64,000 nt of DNA, taken from NCBI GenBank assembly GCA_023382535.1, contig JAHDWA010000003.1, positions 45,761 through 109,760 of the forward strand, written 5' to 3'. Under the pieces are notes generated by a model, which saw nothing but the letters and a program-made list of their open reading frames with translations, ran no database searches and was not told the DNA's origin. The stretch comes from Anaerolineae bacterium (GTDB taxonomy: Bacteria > Chloroflexota > Anaerolineae > 4572-78 > J111). Of this stretch, positions 7,245-15,836 are shown piece by piece; position 1 is the stretch's first letter; each line of letters opens with the position of its first letter. Both the position numbers and the translations under genes were made by a program.

Positions 7245-8192
7245 TTATTCCCGCCGATACGGTTTGAGATACGCCCCCGGATAGGCCGCGTTGCGTCCGG
7301 CGATGGCCAGGGCAATAATCGTGGCCAGGTAGGGCAGGGCTAAAAAGACCTCGTAGGGCAAATCCAGGCCGGTGGTTTGCAGGCGAAGCTGCAAGGCGGC
7401 CACCCCACCAAAGAGGAGCGCCCCCCACATGGCCCGGACCGGGTTCCAGTTGGCAAAGATGACCAGGGCGATGCAAACCCAGCCCCGCCCGGCGATAATC
7501 CCCGGCGAGAACGCGCCCAACTGCGCCAGCGAGAGAAACGCCCCACCGACAGCCATCAGCGCTCCCCCGATGACCAGGGCCAGGTAGCGGGTGCGGAACA
7601 CATTGACCCCGGCGGCGTCGGCGGCTTCGGGATTTTCGCCCACGGATCGCAGTTGCAGCCCAAAACTGGTATGATACAAAATCCACCAGGACAGCGGAAC
7701 GAGGATGATGAAGGCGAGATAGGTCAGCAGGTACTGGTTAAAAACCGGGCCGAGCAGCGGCAGGTCGCCAAAGATGGAGAATTGGGCAAATGGGTCAATG
7801 GAAGGCAGAACGGAACTCTCGCCGAAAACCAGCCGGAAGCCAAACAGCGACAGCCCCATACTCAGCAAGGTGATCCCCAGCCCGGAAACGTGCTGGTTGA
7901 CCCCCAACGTGACGCTAAAAAAGCCCATCAACAGGCTCATCACCACACCGCTCCCCAGCGCGCCCAGCAGCCCCAGCCATAAATAACCGCCAAGGCCGGC
8001 CTCATGAGCTTTGTAGGCTACGGCAAAGCCAATAAACGCGCCCAAGAACATAATTCCTTCAATACCCAAATTCAAAATTCCGGCCCGTTCGGTATAAACT
8101 TCGCCAATGGTGGCGTAAACCAGCGGCGTTGCCACCCGCAGCGTGGCAGCAATGAGGCCGACGAGGAAGGTGAGAAACAGGGTCAAATCCAT
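7245..8192 (-). CDS. BMP-type nucleoside ABC transporter permease, second subunit
   Basis: Inner-membrane permease of the BPD_transp_2 family, the YufQ/NupQ-like subunit, 315 residues with eight or more hydrophobic segments. The region GIEGIMFLGAFIGF near residue 45 is typical of the short permease of BMP-lipoprotein transporters. AAGGATGAAGCG precedes the start. It works with the permease at 8288 and the ATPase at 11496. A functional transporter would need the products of all four scattered genes. Confidence 0.92.
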   Translation of the reverse strand: MDLTLFLTFLVGLIAATLRVATPLVYATIGEVYTERAGILNLGIEGIMFLGAFIGFAVAYKAHEAGLGGYLWLGLLGALGSGVVMSLLMGFFSVTLGVNQHVSGLGITLLSMGLSLFGFRLVFGESSVLPSIDPFAQFSIFGDLPLLGPVFNQYLLTYLAFIILVPLSWWILYHTSFGLQLRSVGENPEAADAAGVNVFRTRYLALVIGGALMAVGGAFLSLAQLGAFSPGIIAGRGWVCIALVIFANWNPVRAMWGALLFGGVAALQLRLQTTGLDLPYEVFLALPYLATIIALAIAGRNAAYPGAYLKPYRRE

Positions 8193-8212
8193 CGCTTCAT
8201 CCTTACTTGGAA

Positions 8213-8302
8213 GAAGATAGAAGATGGTAGATGGTGGATAGTGGATGGGATAAAGCCTGCCATCTTCTATCCTCTATCTTCTATCCACTATCCTCTATCC
8301 CC
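8213..8302. repeat. Two-armed heptamer array
   Basis: Arm one (8213-8247) is GAAGATA, GAAGATG, GTAGATG, GTGGATA, GTGGATG. Arm two (8261-8302) is CATCTTC, TATCCTC, TATCTTC, TATCCAC, TATCCTC, TATCCCC. The arms are complementary in composition and can form a stem. The last codons and stop of the upstream permease (stop at 8288-8290) lie inside arm two. Confidence 0.85.
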
Positions 8303-9352
8303 GGTTCTCCAGCGAATCCGGTAACTCTGCAATAACAACATCCCCAGCGTGACTAACAACAGCGCCGCCTGGATCACATCGCCCAGGTAAGCGGGTACAC
8401 CCAGCGCCCGGCTGACCGTCTGCGCGCCGGTGTCAATCAGGCCGATGAACAGCGCCGCCAGGGCGACGCCCCAGGCATTCAGCGTGCCCAGGGTGGCAAT
8501 GATGATGCCGGTGTAGCCGTAGCCTGGCGAGATGGCGTCAATCAGGTGGTAGTGAATCCCGGCCACCTCGCTGACGCCGGCCAGCCCGGCGATGCCGCCG
8601 CTGACCAGGGCCGAGATAAGCATGGTCCGGCCTACGTTGATCCCGGCAAAACGGGCCGCTTCCGGCCCCAGGCCGACCGCCCGCATGCGCAGGCCAAAAG
8701 CGGTGCGGGTCAGCACAAACCACAGCACGACGATGATAACGACCGCCAGGATAAAGCCCAGGTGCAGCCGGGAACGCGGAATGAGTTTGGGGAAAATCGC
8801 CGCCGGGGCGATCTCCGGGGACTGCGGCCACTGCGAGATGGGGTTGCGCCAGAGGCCGTTGAGCAGGAAGCTGACAACGAACAGGGCCACCGAATTGAGT
8901 AATAATGTGGTCACGACCTCGTCAATGGCTAACTTGATCTTCATTAAAGCCGGAATTAAAGCCCACAGCATCCCCGCTGCAAAGCCGCCAACCAGCATGG
9001 CCGGAATGGCCAGCCAGGGTGAAAGGCCATGCACCTGCAGGCCAACCGCCGTTGCCGCGACGGCTCCGGCATAGAGCTGTCCCTCCGCGCCGATGTTCCA
9101 GTAGCCGCCGGCAAAGGCGAAGGTCACGGCGGCGCCGGTCAGCAGCAGCGGCGTGGCCTTGACCAGGACCTCGATGGCGCTGACCCGGCTGGAGAGCGGG
9201 TCAACCAGGAAGTAATAGTAAGCTTCCAGCGGGTTGGCCTTGACCAGCAGCACCAGCGTGGCCGTGAGCAAAAACGTGACGATGATGGCCGCCACCGGAA
9301 TGAGCGGGCGCACCCATACCGGCGCCGGGAGACGCTCAATTTTCAGGCTCAT
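8288..9352 (-). CDS. BMP-type nucleoside ABC transporter permease, first subunit
   Basis: YufP/NupP-like inner-membrane permease, 354 residues, with about nine hydrophobic segments and the family block GGYWNIGAEGQLYAGA near residue 85. AGGAGGAAGATGG precedes the start. The C-terminal residues (GDRG and stop) are encoded by the heptamer array at 8213-8302. It is followed by its partner permease but separated from its ATPase gene by three unrelated genes. Confidence 0.92.
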   Translation of the reverse strand: MSLKIERLPAPVWVRPLIPVAAIIVTFLLTATLVLLVKANPLEAYYYFLVDPLSSRVSAIEVLVKATPLLLTGAAVTFAFAGGYWNIGAEGQLYAGAVAATAVGLQVHGLSPWLAIPAMLVGGFAAGMLWALIPALMKIKLAIDEVVTTLLLNSVALFVVSFLLNGLWRNPISQWPQSPEIAPAAIFPKLIPRSRLHLGFILAVVIIVVLWFVLTRTAFGLRMRAVGLGPEAARFAGINVGRTMLISALVSGGIAGLAGVSEVAGIHYHLIDAISPGYGYTGIIIATLGTLNAWGVALAALFIGLIDTGAQTVSRALGVPAYLGDVIQAALLLVTLGMLLLQSYRIRWRTGDRG

Positions 9353-9375
9353 CCATCTTCCTCCTCAAGCACGAT

Positions 9376-10206
9376 TCAAGATTGTTGCTTTTCACTGCCG
9401 GAATAAAACTCCGGGTACAATTTCTTCACACACTCGGGGCAGATGCCGTGGCTAAATTCCACCTCGGCATGGTCTCTGATATAGACTTCGACCTGGTACC
9501 AATAGCCGTCATCATCCCGGATTTTTTTGCACGAGGCGCAAATCGGCAGCAGGCCGCTTAACGTTTTGACTCTGGCCAGGGCTTCTTGAAGCTGGACGAT
9601 TATTTTCTCTTTTTCCTCTTCGGCTTTGCGGCGCTCTGTATTCTCTTCCTGCAATTTAAGGTACGCCTCTTGCAAATCTCGGGTCCGTGCCGCCACCAGT
9701 TCCTCAAGTTTTTCGCGATGCCGGATTAACTCTTCGTGGTCTTTTTTGAGCTGGGTCACATCTTCTGAGATAAAAATCGCCCCAATAATTTCCCCATCCC
9801 GCACAATGGGCGCCCCTCTGATGTTAGAATAGGCGTCTTTGCCGCCGCCGCTGGTGATGGGGAAATGGACCTCCCGCTCCTCCATCTTTTCTCCGGCGAG
9901 CACGCGCCTGTATTTTTCAATTAATCCGGCTCGAACGATGCTGGGGCGGCTCAAGATGTGCTGATTCAAATAGTCCTGTTTGGTTGTTTTGCCCCGGCCC
10001 ATTTGTCGAAGATGGTAAGGGTTGACCTCGATGATGATCCCGTTTTTATCTACCACCTGAATAGATGTTGGGACTGTCTCAAAGATCGTTTTATATTTTT
10101 CGGCGGCCTCCCGCAGCACCTCGACTTCGTTTCTGAGGTTGAGATTTTCTTTTTCCAGCTCATTGATCCTCTGTTGGAGGTCGTTTGTTGCCGCTTCGGA
10201 ACCCAT
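9376..10206 (-). CDS. PAS-domain protein with C-terminal zinc-ribbon-like motif
   Basis: Soluble protein of 276 residues from ATG 10206. A longer start at 10269 would overlap the FKBP gene. A leading coiled coil (about 5-35) is followed by one PAS domain (about 38-160), a long coiled coil (160-225) and a C-terminal segment ICASCKKIRDDDGYW with a later CPEC. That CxxC/CxxC tail is common at the ends of sensory PAS proteins and regulators. No kinase, GGDEF or HTH domain follows, so the output is unknown. It lies inside the BMP transporter unit and appears lower in GC than its neighbours, so it is probably an insertion. Confidence 0.75.
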   Translation of the reverse strand: MGSEAATNDLQQRINELEKENLNLRNEVEVLREAAEKYKTIFETVPTSIQVVDKNGIIIEVNPYHLRQMGRGKTTKQDYLNQHILSRPSIVRAGLIEKYRRVLAGEKMEEREVHFPITSGGGKDAYSNIRGAPIVRDGEIIGAIFISEDVTQLKKDHEELIRHREKLEELVAARTRDLQEAYLKLQEENTERRKAEEEKEKIIVQLQEALARVKTLSGLLPICASCKKIRDDDGYWYQVEVYIRDHAEVEFSHGICPECVKKLYPEFYSGSEKQQS

Positions 10207-10231
10207 AAAAATCCAGACTATTTTCTTGCTT

Positions 10232-10558
10232 CTAGCTGACGTTTGACACGTCCAGCAGTTCAATCTCAAAAATCAGCACGGCGTTCGCCGGGATCAGGCC
10301 GGGCACGCCCGCCGTGCCGTAGCCAAGGTGCGGGCTGACCCGCACCCGCCGCAATCCGCCCACCCGCATCCCTTCGACGCCGTAGGCCAGGCCGGCGATC
10401 ACCTCCCGGCTGCCCACCCGAAAGGTGCAGGTAACGTTCTCCTGGAATTTATCCCCGTGATTCAAAAAGCTGGTATAGCGAATGGTGACGGTCTGGCCGC
10501 GTTCGGCGGTGGGACCGCTGCCGGGGTGCAGTTCCTCGATTTCGATGTCTTTAGGCAT
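10232..10558 (-). CDS. FKBP-type peptidyl-prolyl isomerase
   Basis: Compact 108-residue cis-trans prolyl isomerase without signal peptide, hence cytoplasmic. It shows the family order: DGxxF-like HGDKFQEN (about 34-41), GLAYGVEGMRVGG (about 57-69), HLGYGTAG (about 77-84) and the closing VLIFEIELLDV. It is the middle of three genes that separate the ATPase and permease genes of the first BMP transporter. No functional link to transport is visible. Confidence 0.9.
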   Translation of the reverse strand: MPKDIEIEELHPGSGPTAERGQTVTIRYTSFLNHGDKFQENVTCTFRVGSREVIAGLAYGVEGMRVGGLRRVRVSPHLGYGTAGVPGLIPANAVLIFEIELLDVSNVS

Positions 10559-10725
10559 TAACTTTTTGACGAAGCGTTTAGCACAGTAATTCCAACGACG
10601 TCGCTGTCGTGGTAATGATAAATGAAGTCTTCTTCCTCCATCACACTGTCATTGGCCTGCTGCGGTTTACGAAAACTGATGTAAAGAACATCAGTTTAGC
10701 GAAATCTTATACTTAATGAAGAACT

Positions 10726-11481
10726 TCAAGGCGTCCAAATAGCCGCGTTAGACCAAGCCTGCTCAAACTGTCGTCTATAAAAGTCATACCAATATGAACT
10801 ATCCTGCAAAGTAAGGTAAACGTGGGGGCGTTCTCCGGGTGCTGATTGGTAGACGTGATATGCAAGAAGTATTGTACCAGTCTCTTTTGATATATCTGTT
10901 GCAAACATAGAAAATGGTAAGAAGACATCCAAAAGCCGGATTTCGCATCTTCCTTTTGCTTTGTTTACCTGTATCAGTTGTTTAAAGTATTGCAAAGTCG
11001 TCGTAATCTCGGACTCGGTATTGGGAACTCTACTATCTAAGCGTTTCCATGTCTGTAAGGATGGCCCATCAGGATCAAGCAAAACAATTCGTATCTTGCA
11101 ACCATCCCTCAACTTACTCTCAAAAAAAGCAATATGCCGAACTAAAGTGATTCCTGAAACTGCGAGTATGCAAATTTCTGATGCATAACCTGCTTGCTCT
11201 TCAAGTGAGGGAATGTCATTTCTTGTTCTGAGTGTTTGCTCAACCGATAAATTGCTCAGCTTTTTCTCTATTCTTTCAAGAAGACTTAAGCGTTCACTGA
11301 GAGCATCGATCGCAAGCAATCCAAGTAACGCTATAACGATATTCTCTGCGACACTTAAATTGATGAGTCCAAGGAGTGAGAGAATAAGGGCTACTCCCGC
11401 TCCTAGAATTGTGAGAAGTGGGATCAAGCGACTTGGCTTTAGCCATTGCCTAAATTTTGACTTTGATGTCACAAATTGCAT
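10726..11481 (-). CDS. AT-rich membrane protein, unknown function
   Basis: About 251 residues from ATG 11481; a GTG at 11499 would overlap the ATPase stop. Two hydrophobic segments (about 18-40 and 44-62) are followed by a short helix and a cytosolic domain of about 165 residues with the stretch EICILAVSGITLVRHIAFF and GCKIRIVLLDPDG. This stretch is reminiscent of phospholipase-D-like or nucleotide-effector membrane proteins. No HKD motif is visible, so that is only an impression. Its base composition is clearly more AT-rich than its neighbours, indicating transfer. It sits directly after the transporter ATPase. Confidence 0.7.
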   Translation of the reverse strand: MQFVTSKSKFRQWLKPSRLIPLLTILGAGVALILSLLGLINLSVAENIVIALLGLLAIDALSERLSLLERIEKKLSNLSVEQTLRTRNDIPSLEEQAGYASEICILAVSGITLVRHIAFFESKLRDGCKIRIVLLDPDGPSLQTWKRLDSRVPNTESEITTTLQYFKQLIQVNKAKGRCEIRLLDVFLPFSMFATDISKETGTILLAYHVYQSAPGERPHVYLTLQDSSYWYDFYRRQFEQAWSNAAIWTP

Positions 11482-11495
11482 GAAAGCCACTCTGA

Positions 11496-13022
11496 TCACG
11501 GAGCAAACATTATATCAGTTATCTCTCTCACCCCCGCCATCAACAACCCCAGCCGCTCTGTATCCGCCTCCGCCGCCGGCAGGATGCCCATAATCTCGCC
11601 CTCGTAAATCACGGCGATGCGGTCCGACAGCTCCAGGATCTCGTCCAGATCCTCGGAGATGAGCAGTATGGCCGCGCCCCGCTCGCGCTGCTCCAGCAGC
11701 TTGCCGCGCACGTATTCGGTCGCGCCCACGTCGAGGCCGCGCGTCGGCTGGGCAACGATAATCACCTGCGGGTTTTGCTCAAACACGCGGGCCAGAATGA
11801 CCTTTTGCATGTTGCCGCCCGACAGCGTGCGGATTTTGTCGCCCGGCGCGGCCTTGATCCCGTAGGCGGCGATCAGCTTCTCGGCGTGCTGCTGGATCTG
11901 CCGCCGTTTCAGCAAGCCGTTGGGGGCAAAGCTGTCCAGGTGTTCCAGGGCCATATTCTGGGCCACCGTCATCTCGCCGACCACGCTGGCGTGGCGGTCC
12001 TCGGGAATCCGGCCCACCCCGGCGGCCATCATTTCCGCCGGGCCGGCATTCGTCAGGTCGCGCCCGGCCATACTGACCCGCCCACCGCTGCAGCGGCGCG
12101 TCCCGGCCAGAACCTCGGCCAGCTCGCTCTGCCCGTTGCCCGACACCCCGGCCAGCCCCAGAATTTCCCCGGCGTGGACGGCCAGGGTAATCCCTTTGAG
12201 CGCCGGCAGGCCCTGGTTATCATGCGCCGTGACCCCCTCCAGTTGCAGCGCGGTCTTGGCCGTTCCGGCGTCGCCGGGGTGGTCTTTTGTCACCCCAAAC
12301 GTTTCGCGGCCAACCATCATCCGGGCGAGCTGCGCCGGCGTCGTCTCGCCGGTCGCCACCGTGCCGATGACCCTGCCGCCGCGCAGCACCGTCACCTGCT
12401 GGGTAATGCTCATGACCTCGTTGAGCTTGTGGCTGATAAAAATGACCGACAGGCCGCTCCGCTGCAAATGCTGCAAGGTGGCAAAAAGCTGCTCCACCTC
12501 CTGCGGGACCAGCACGGCGGTCGGCTCGTCCAGGATCAGCACCCTGGCCTGGCGGTAGAGTGCCTTCAAAATCTCGACCCGCTGCCGCTGGCCGACCGAC
12601 AAATTTTTGACCAGGGCCGTTGGCTCGACCTCGATTCCGTACTGGGCCGACGCCGCCGCGACCTTTCGGTGCGCTTCCTTCAGGTCCAGCCGGAACGCGC
12701 CGGTGTAGCCCAGGACAATATTTTCGGTCACGGTCAGCGGCGGCACCAGGGCAAAGTGCTGCGTGACCATGCCGATGCCTCGGCCAATCGCATCTTTGGG
12801 CGACCTGATATGGGCCGGTTGGCCGTTAACCAGGATTTCGCCCTCGTCGGCGTGGTAGAGGCCGTAGAGGATGCGCATCAGCGTGCTTTTGCCCGCGCCG
12901 TTCTCGCCCAGCAAGGCGTGGATTTCACCCTGGCGCAGGCAGAAATCAACCCGGTCGTTGGCAACCAGCGGGCCAAATCGTTTGGTAATCAGCCGCATTT
13001 CGACGGCGTGGGGGTTGTTCAC
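11496..13022 (-). CDS. BMP-type nucleoside ABC transporter ATPase
   Basis: Double ABC ATPase of 508 residues, as in YufO/NupO and RbsA. Domain one has GENGAGKST (about 38-46), signature LSVGQ and Walker B LILDEPTAV. Domain two has a looser Walker A (GVSGNGQSE), signature LSGGNMQ and IIVAQPTRGLD, where Gln replaces the catalytic Glu, as is usual for this family. The start is GTG 13022 behind AGAGGATT. It is downstream of the BMP lipoprotein gene. The permease genes follow only after a three-gene interruption. Confidence 0.93.
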   Translation of the reverse strand: MNNPHAVEMRLITKRFGPLVANDRVDFCLRQGEIHALLGENGAGKSTLMRILYGLYHADEGEILVNGQPAHIRSPKDAIGRGIGMVTQHFALVPPLTVTENIVLGYTGAFRLDLKEAHRKVAAASAQYGIEVEPTALVKNLSVGQRQRVEILKALYRQARVLILDEPTAVLVPQEVEQLFATLQHLQRSGLSVIFISHKLNEVMSITQQVTVLRGGRVIGTVATGETTPAQLARMMVGRETFGVTKDHPGDAGTAKTALQLEGVTAHDNQGLPALKGITLAVHAGEILGLAGVSGNGQSELAEVLAGTRRCSGGRVSMAGRDLTNAGPAEMMAAGVGRIPEDRHASVVGEMTVAQNMALEHLDSFAPNGLLKRRQIQQHAEKLIAAYGIKAAPGDKIRTLSGGNMQKVILARVFEQNPQVIIVAQPTRGLDVGATEYVRGKLLEQRERGAAILLISEDLDEILELSDRIAVIYEGEIMGILPAAEADTERLGLLMAGVREITDIMFAP

Positions 13023-13044
13023 GGGTAATCCTCTTTAGAAAACA

Positions 13045-13110
13045 GGGGAGCTGGGGCGCAGGGGTGCAGGGGTGATTTCTCCTCTGCTCCTCCGCTCCCC
13101 TGCCCCCCTG
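13045..13110. repeat. Two-armed octamer array
   Basis: Arm one is GGGGAGCT, GGGGCGCA, GGGGTGCA, GGGGTG. Arm two (13079-13110) is CTCCTCTG, CTCCTCCG, CTCCCCTG, CCCCCCTG. The arms are complementary and form a GC-rich stem between the lipoprotein stop and the ATPase start. The period is 8 rather than 7. Confidence 0.8.
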
Positions 13111-13115
13111 CTGCT

Positions 13116-14231
13116 TTATTCGGCTGCTGCTTTCGACGACGCCGGCGGCGGCGCTTCGTCAATGTCCACCCGGAACAGCCCGCTGACAATTTCCTGCTCT
13201 TTCGCCTTAACCTGATCCAGCAGCTCTGTGGGGATACCGCCGGTGACGTCCTCATTAACCGGGGCCAGGGTCGCGCCGCCCTTGGCGACCATACTGAAAT
13301 CCTTGAGGTCCTGGGCGGTGTAAGTCCCCCCGGCGACCTGGTTGATGATGTACTCGACGGTCGGATTCATATTCCAGACGGGGCCGCTGACCACATTTTC
13401 GGGGGCCAGCTCCTTCTGGTCGCTCATGTTGCCAAAAGCGTACAACCCCTTTTCCGCCGCCGCTTCGATAACCCCAAAGCGCTCGGCAAAGAGGACATCC
13501 GCCCCGGCGTCAATCTGGGCGAGGGCCGCCTCTTTGGCCGCCGCCGGGTCGAACCAGCTATTGATAAAGGTGGTTTTGACATCCACCTCCGGATTCACCG
13601 CCGTCGCTCCGGCGATAAAGGCATTGGTGATGCGGTTCACTTCGGGTACGGGGAAGCCGCCAACCACGCCGATGACGTTGCTCTTGGTCAGCCCGCCGGC
13701 CAGCATACCGCTCAAATAGGCCGGCTCGTGAATCCAGTTGTCAAACACGGAGAAATTCGGCTCGGCCGGGCCGCCGCCGGAGCCGAAAACAAAGGCGATG
13801 TCGGGATAATCGGCGGCAACGCGGCGCACCGCCTCTTCATTGCCAAAGGCATCGCCAAAGATGATGTCGGGCTGGTTGTTCTCGGCGACTTCGCGCAGCA
13901 CCCGCTCCATGTCGCCGGCGTAGCCGATATCGTCGGTGTAGGTGTACTCAATTTTACCCTCATCCTTGGCCTTATTCAGGGCCGCATGAATCACGCCGTC
14001 CCACGGCTCTTCGATGGCGGTGGCATAAGCCCCAAAAACGACCAGTTTCCCGGCCGCTGCCTCGGTCGGGGCTGGCGCTGGAACCTCAACCGTGACCACC
14101 TTCTCAACTTCTTTTTCCACAATGACAGTTTCGACCACCGTCACCGTTTCGGGCGTCGGCGCGGCGCCGCAGGCGGCAATCAGCCCCAGCCCCAGCGTGG
14201 CTATCACCAACAGGACCAGTCTCTTTAACAT
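13116..14231 (-). CDS. BMP-family nucleoside-binding lipoprotein
   Basis: Substrate-binding lipoprotein of the Med/PnrA (basic membrane protein) family, 371 residues. The signal peptide ends in lipobox LIAAC with Cys near residue 21, followed by a Val/Glu/Lys-rich linker typical of Chloroflexota lipoproteins. The core carries DIGYAGDMERVLREVAE and GVVGGFPVPEVNRITNAF. AAAGGAGGATGC precedes the start. It is the first gene of transporter unit one. BMP proteins generally bind purine or pyrimidine nucleosides, which fits the downstream cytosine deaminase. Confidence 0.92.
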   Translation of the reverse strand: MLKRLVLLVIATLGLGLIAACGAAPTPETVTVVETVIVEKEVEKVVTVEVPAPAPTEAAAGKLVVFGAYATAIEEPWDGVIHAALNKAKDEGKIEYTYTDDIGYAGDMERVLREVAENNQPDIIFGDAFGNEEAVRRVAADYPDIAFVFGSGGGPAEPNFSVFDNWIHEPAYLSGMLAGGLTKSNVIGVVGGFPVPEVNRITNAFIAGATAVNPEVDVKTTFINSWFDPAAAKEAALAQIDAGADVLFAERFGVIEAAAEKGLYAFGNMSDQKELAPENVVSGPVWNMNPTVEYIINQVAGGTYTAQDLKDFSMVAKGGATLAPVNEDVTGGIPTELLDQVKAKEQEIVSGLFRVDIDEAPPPASSKAAAE

Positions 14232-14270
14232 CTAAGCATCCTCCTTTTGAGTTAAATTAACAATTAGCCA

Positions 14271-14298
14271 TTGACTATTGATTATTGACCATTAATTG
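14271..14298. repeat. Heptamer array upstream of BMP lipoprotein gene
   Basis: Four 7-nt words: TTGACTA, TTGATTA, TTGACCA, TTAATTG. The words are close to those of the array at 7184 although the sites are 7 kb apart. Confidence 0.7.
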
Positions 14299-14327
14299 CG
14301 GATTCACCTCCATTTGACGATGCAAAT

Positions 14328-14373
14328 AGAGTCGAGGCTTTACCCGCGAAAACTCGCCGAAAGGCTCGACTCT
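14328..14373. promoter_or_regulatory. Inverted repeat, 14-base arms
   Basis: AGAGTCGAGGCTTT and its complement (one mismatch) flank an 18-base loop in the 240-base gap between the thiolase-like gene and the BMP lipoprotein gene. No T-run follows on the minus strand, so it is not an obvious terminator. It could be part of the lipoprotein leader. Nothing else is recognised in this gap besides the heptamer array. Confidence 0.4.
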
Positions 14374-14472
14374 GCTAAATTCAACCGGTGACAGCATTGT
14401 CTCTTGTCATTTGAGCCAAGATTTTACCCCCATCTTTCAATTTAGCAAACGATTGTTCCAGCGTTCTGTATT

Positions 14473-15633
14473 TCACATCCCAAAAATATGGGTCAGCACC
14501 GTGCTGGCCGCGCCGCCGACGCTCTGCAGCAGGGCGACTTCGGCATTTTTGACCTGGTTTTTCCCGGCCCGGCCGGTTAACTGCAGCACAATTTCGCAGG
14601 TTTGATACAGGGCCGTCGCCCCAATCGGATGGCCGCGCGCCTTAAGCCCGCCAAAGGTGCTGATGGGCAGCGGGCCGCGCAGACCGATTTTCTTCTCAGC
14701 CGCCATGCGCCAACCCTGGCCTTTGGGTGCAAAACCTGTGGCTTCCAGGAGCAGGCAGGCCATAATGCTGAATGCGTCGTGCGCCTCAAACAGGTCAATA
14801 TCGCTGCGATGGACGTTTGCTTTGCGGAACGCATCGTGGGCCGACTGCGTGGCCGCAAAGAGATTGAGCGGGTCGTGCCGGTCGTCAAGGCGAAACCAGT
14901 CGGTGGCCACGCTGGAACTGAGAATCTTGACCGGCTGGCCGGTGTAGGCCCGCGCCTCGTCGCTGCGAGCCAGGACCACGGCCGCTGCACCGTCACAAAT
15001 GGGTGAAGCGTCAAACAGGCGCAGCGGTGGGGAGATGACCGGCGAGTTACGGATAGTCCGGTCGTTGACTTTTTTATCTTTAAACAGGGCATGGGGATTG
15101 GTGCGGGCATTGTGGTGGGCGTTGAGCGCAAAATTGTTAAAATCGTTGACCGTGGCCTTATACCGGTCCATATAGATCTGCATGAGCCGGGCGTTTTGGC
15201 TGAGCAGCGTCGCCCCGACCGCCGTTTCGGTCTTGGCGTCGAGGGCTTTGGCCAGGGCTGGCGTGGCTAACCCCTCGCTCATCTTCTCCACGCCCACGGC
15301 CACGGCCAGCCGGGCCTCGCCGCTGGCAACGGCAAAATAAGCCATGCGCAGCGCCGCCGCGCCGGTGGCGGTCGCCGCCTCCACTTGCAGCGCCTCGATT
15401 CCGCGCAGGCCGGCGGCGCTGGCAATCAGGGTAGCCACATGCTTTTGGTTTTGCAGCTCATCCGCCAGCATATTCCCGGCAAACAGCGCGTCTACCGAGT
15501 CAACCCCGGCGTCTTGCATGGCCAGATGGACCACCTCCGCGCCCATCTCTTTGAGTGATTTCTGGGTAGCCTTTTGCACCGGGATTTGCCCAATGCCGAC
15601 AATGCTGACCCCCCGCAGCAGATCGTTGGCCAT
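14473..15633 (-). CDS. Thiolase-like protein lacking the nucleophilic Cys
   Basis: 386 residues of the thiolase superfamily, SCP2/lipid-transfer-type branch. C-terminal catalytic elements are present: FEAHDAFS (about 285-292) and GGLKARGHPIGAT with the GHP His. At the nucleophile position the usual ACxSG/ACATG motif reads VEAATATGAA (84-93), with Thr88 where Cys is expected. The second Cys motif near the C-terminus reads VGGAAS, also without Cys. Thiolytic or Claisen chemistry in the usual form therefore looks impossible. It is a single gene without a visible DUF35 or acyl-CoA partner. Confidence 0.85.
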   Translation of the reverse strand: MANDLLRGVSIVGIGQIPVQKATQKSLKEMGAEVVHLAMQDAGVDSVDALFAGNMLADELQNQKHVATLIASAAGLRGIEALQVEAATATGAAALRMAYFAVASGEARLAVAVGVEKMSEGLATPALAKALDAKTETAVGATLLSQNARLMQIYMDRYKATVNDFNNFALNAHHNARTNPHALFKDKKVNDRTIRNSPVISPPLRLFDASPICDGAAAVVLARSDEARAYTGQPVKILSSSVATDWFRLDDRHDPLNLFAATQSAHDAFRKANVHRSDIDLFEAHDAFSIMACLLLEATGFAPKGQGWRMAAEKKIGLRGPLPISTFGGLKARGHPIGATALYQTCEIVLQLTGRAGKNQVKNAEVALLQSVGGAASTVLTHIFGM

Positions 15634-15662
15634 AGAGTTTGGAAGTTATCCTTTTCGAGTAG

Positions 15663-15720
15663 AGTCTGAGTCTGAGGCTAAGGCTGAGAGGCGTTTTTAC
15701 AACTTAGCCTCAGCCTTAAC
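15663..15720. repeat. Two-armed hexamer array
   Basis: Arm one (15663-15686) is AGTCTG, AGTCTG, AGGCTA, AGGCTG. Arm two (15703-15720) is CTTAGC, CTCAGC, CTTAAC. The arms are complementary. The same CTTAGC/CTCAGC words recur inside the mcrB coding region at 22979-23005. A TATAAT at 15757 just downstream may belong to the following + strand gene. Confidence 0.75.
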
Positions 15721-15836
15721 CTTTTTGACGAAATTTATCAATTCATCCCGCTGGTGTATAATCACGCCACTTGGGGGCATGGTATAACAAACCCGGTTAG
15801 ATGACAAATGACATTTTTGAGGGTAGGAGAGTCACA

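Noticed and set aside
11775..13028. 417-codon open frame on the + strand
   Set aside because: Antisense to the BMP ATPase, with His/Pro/Arg-rich translation typical of shadow frames in GC-rich DNA.
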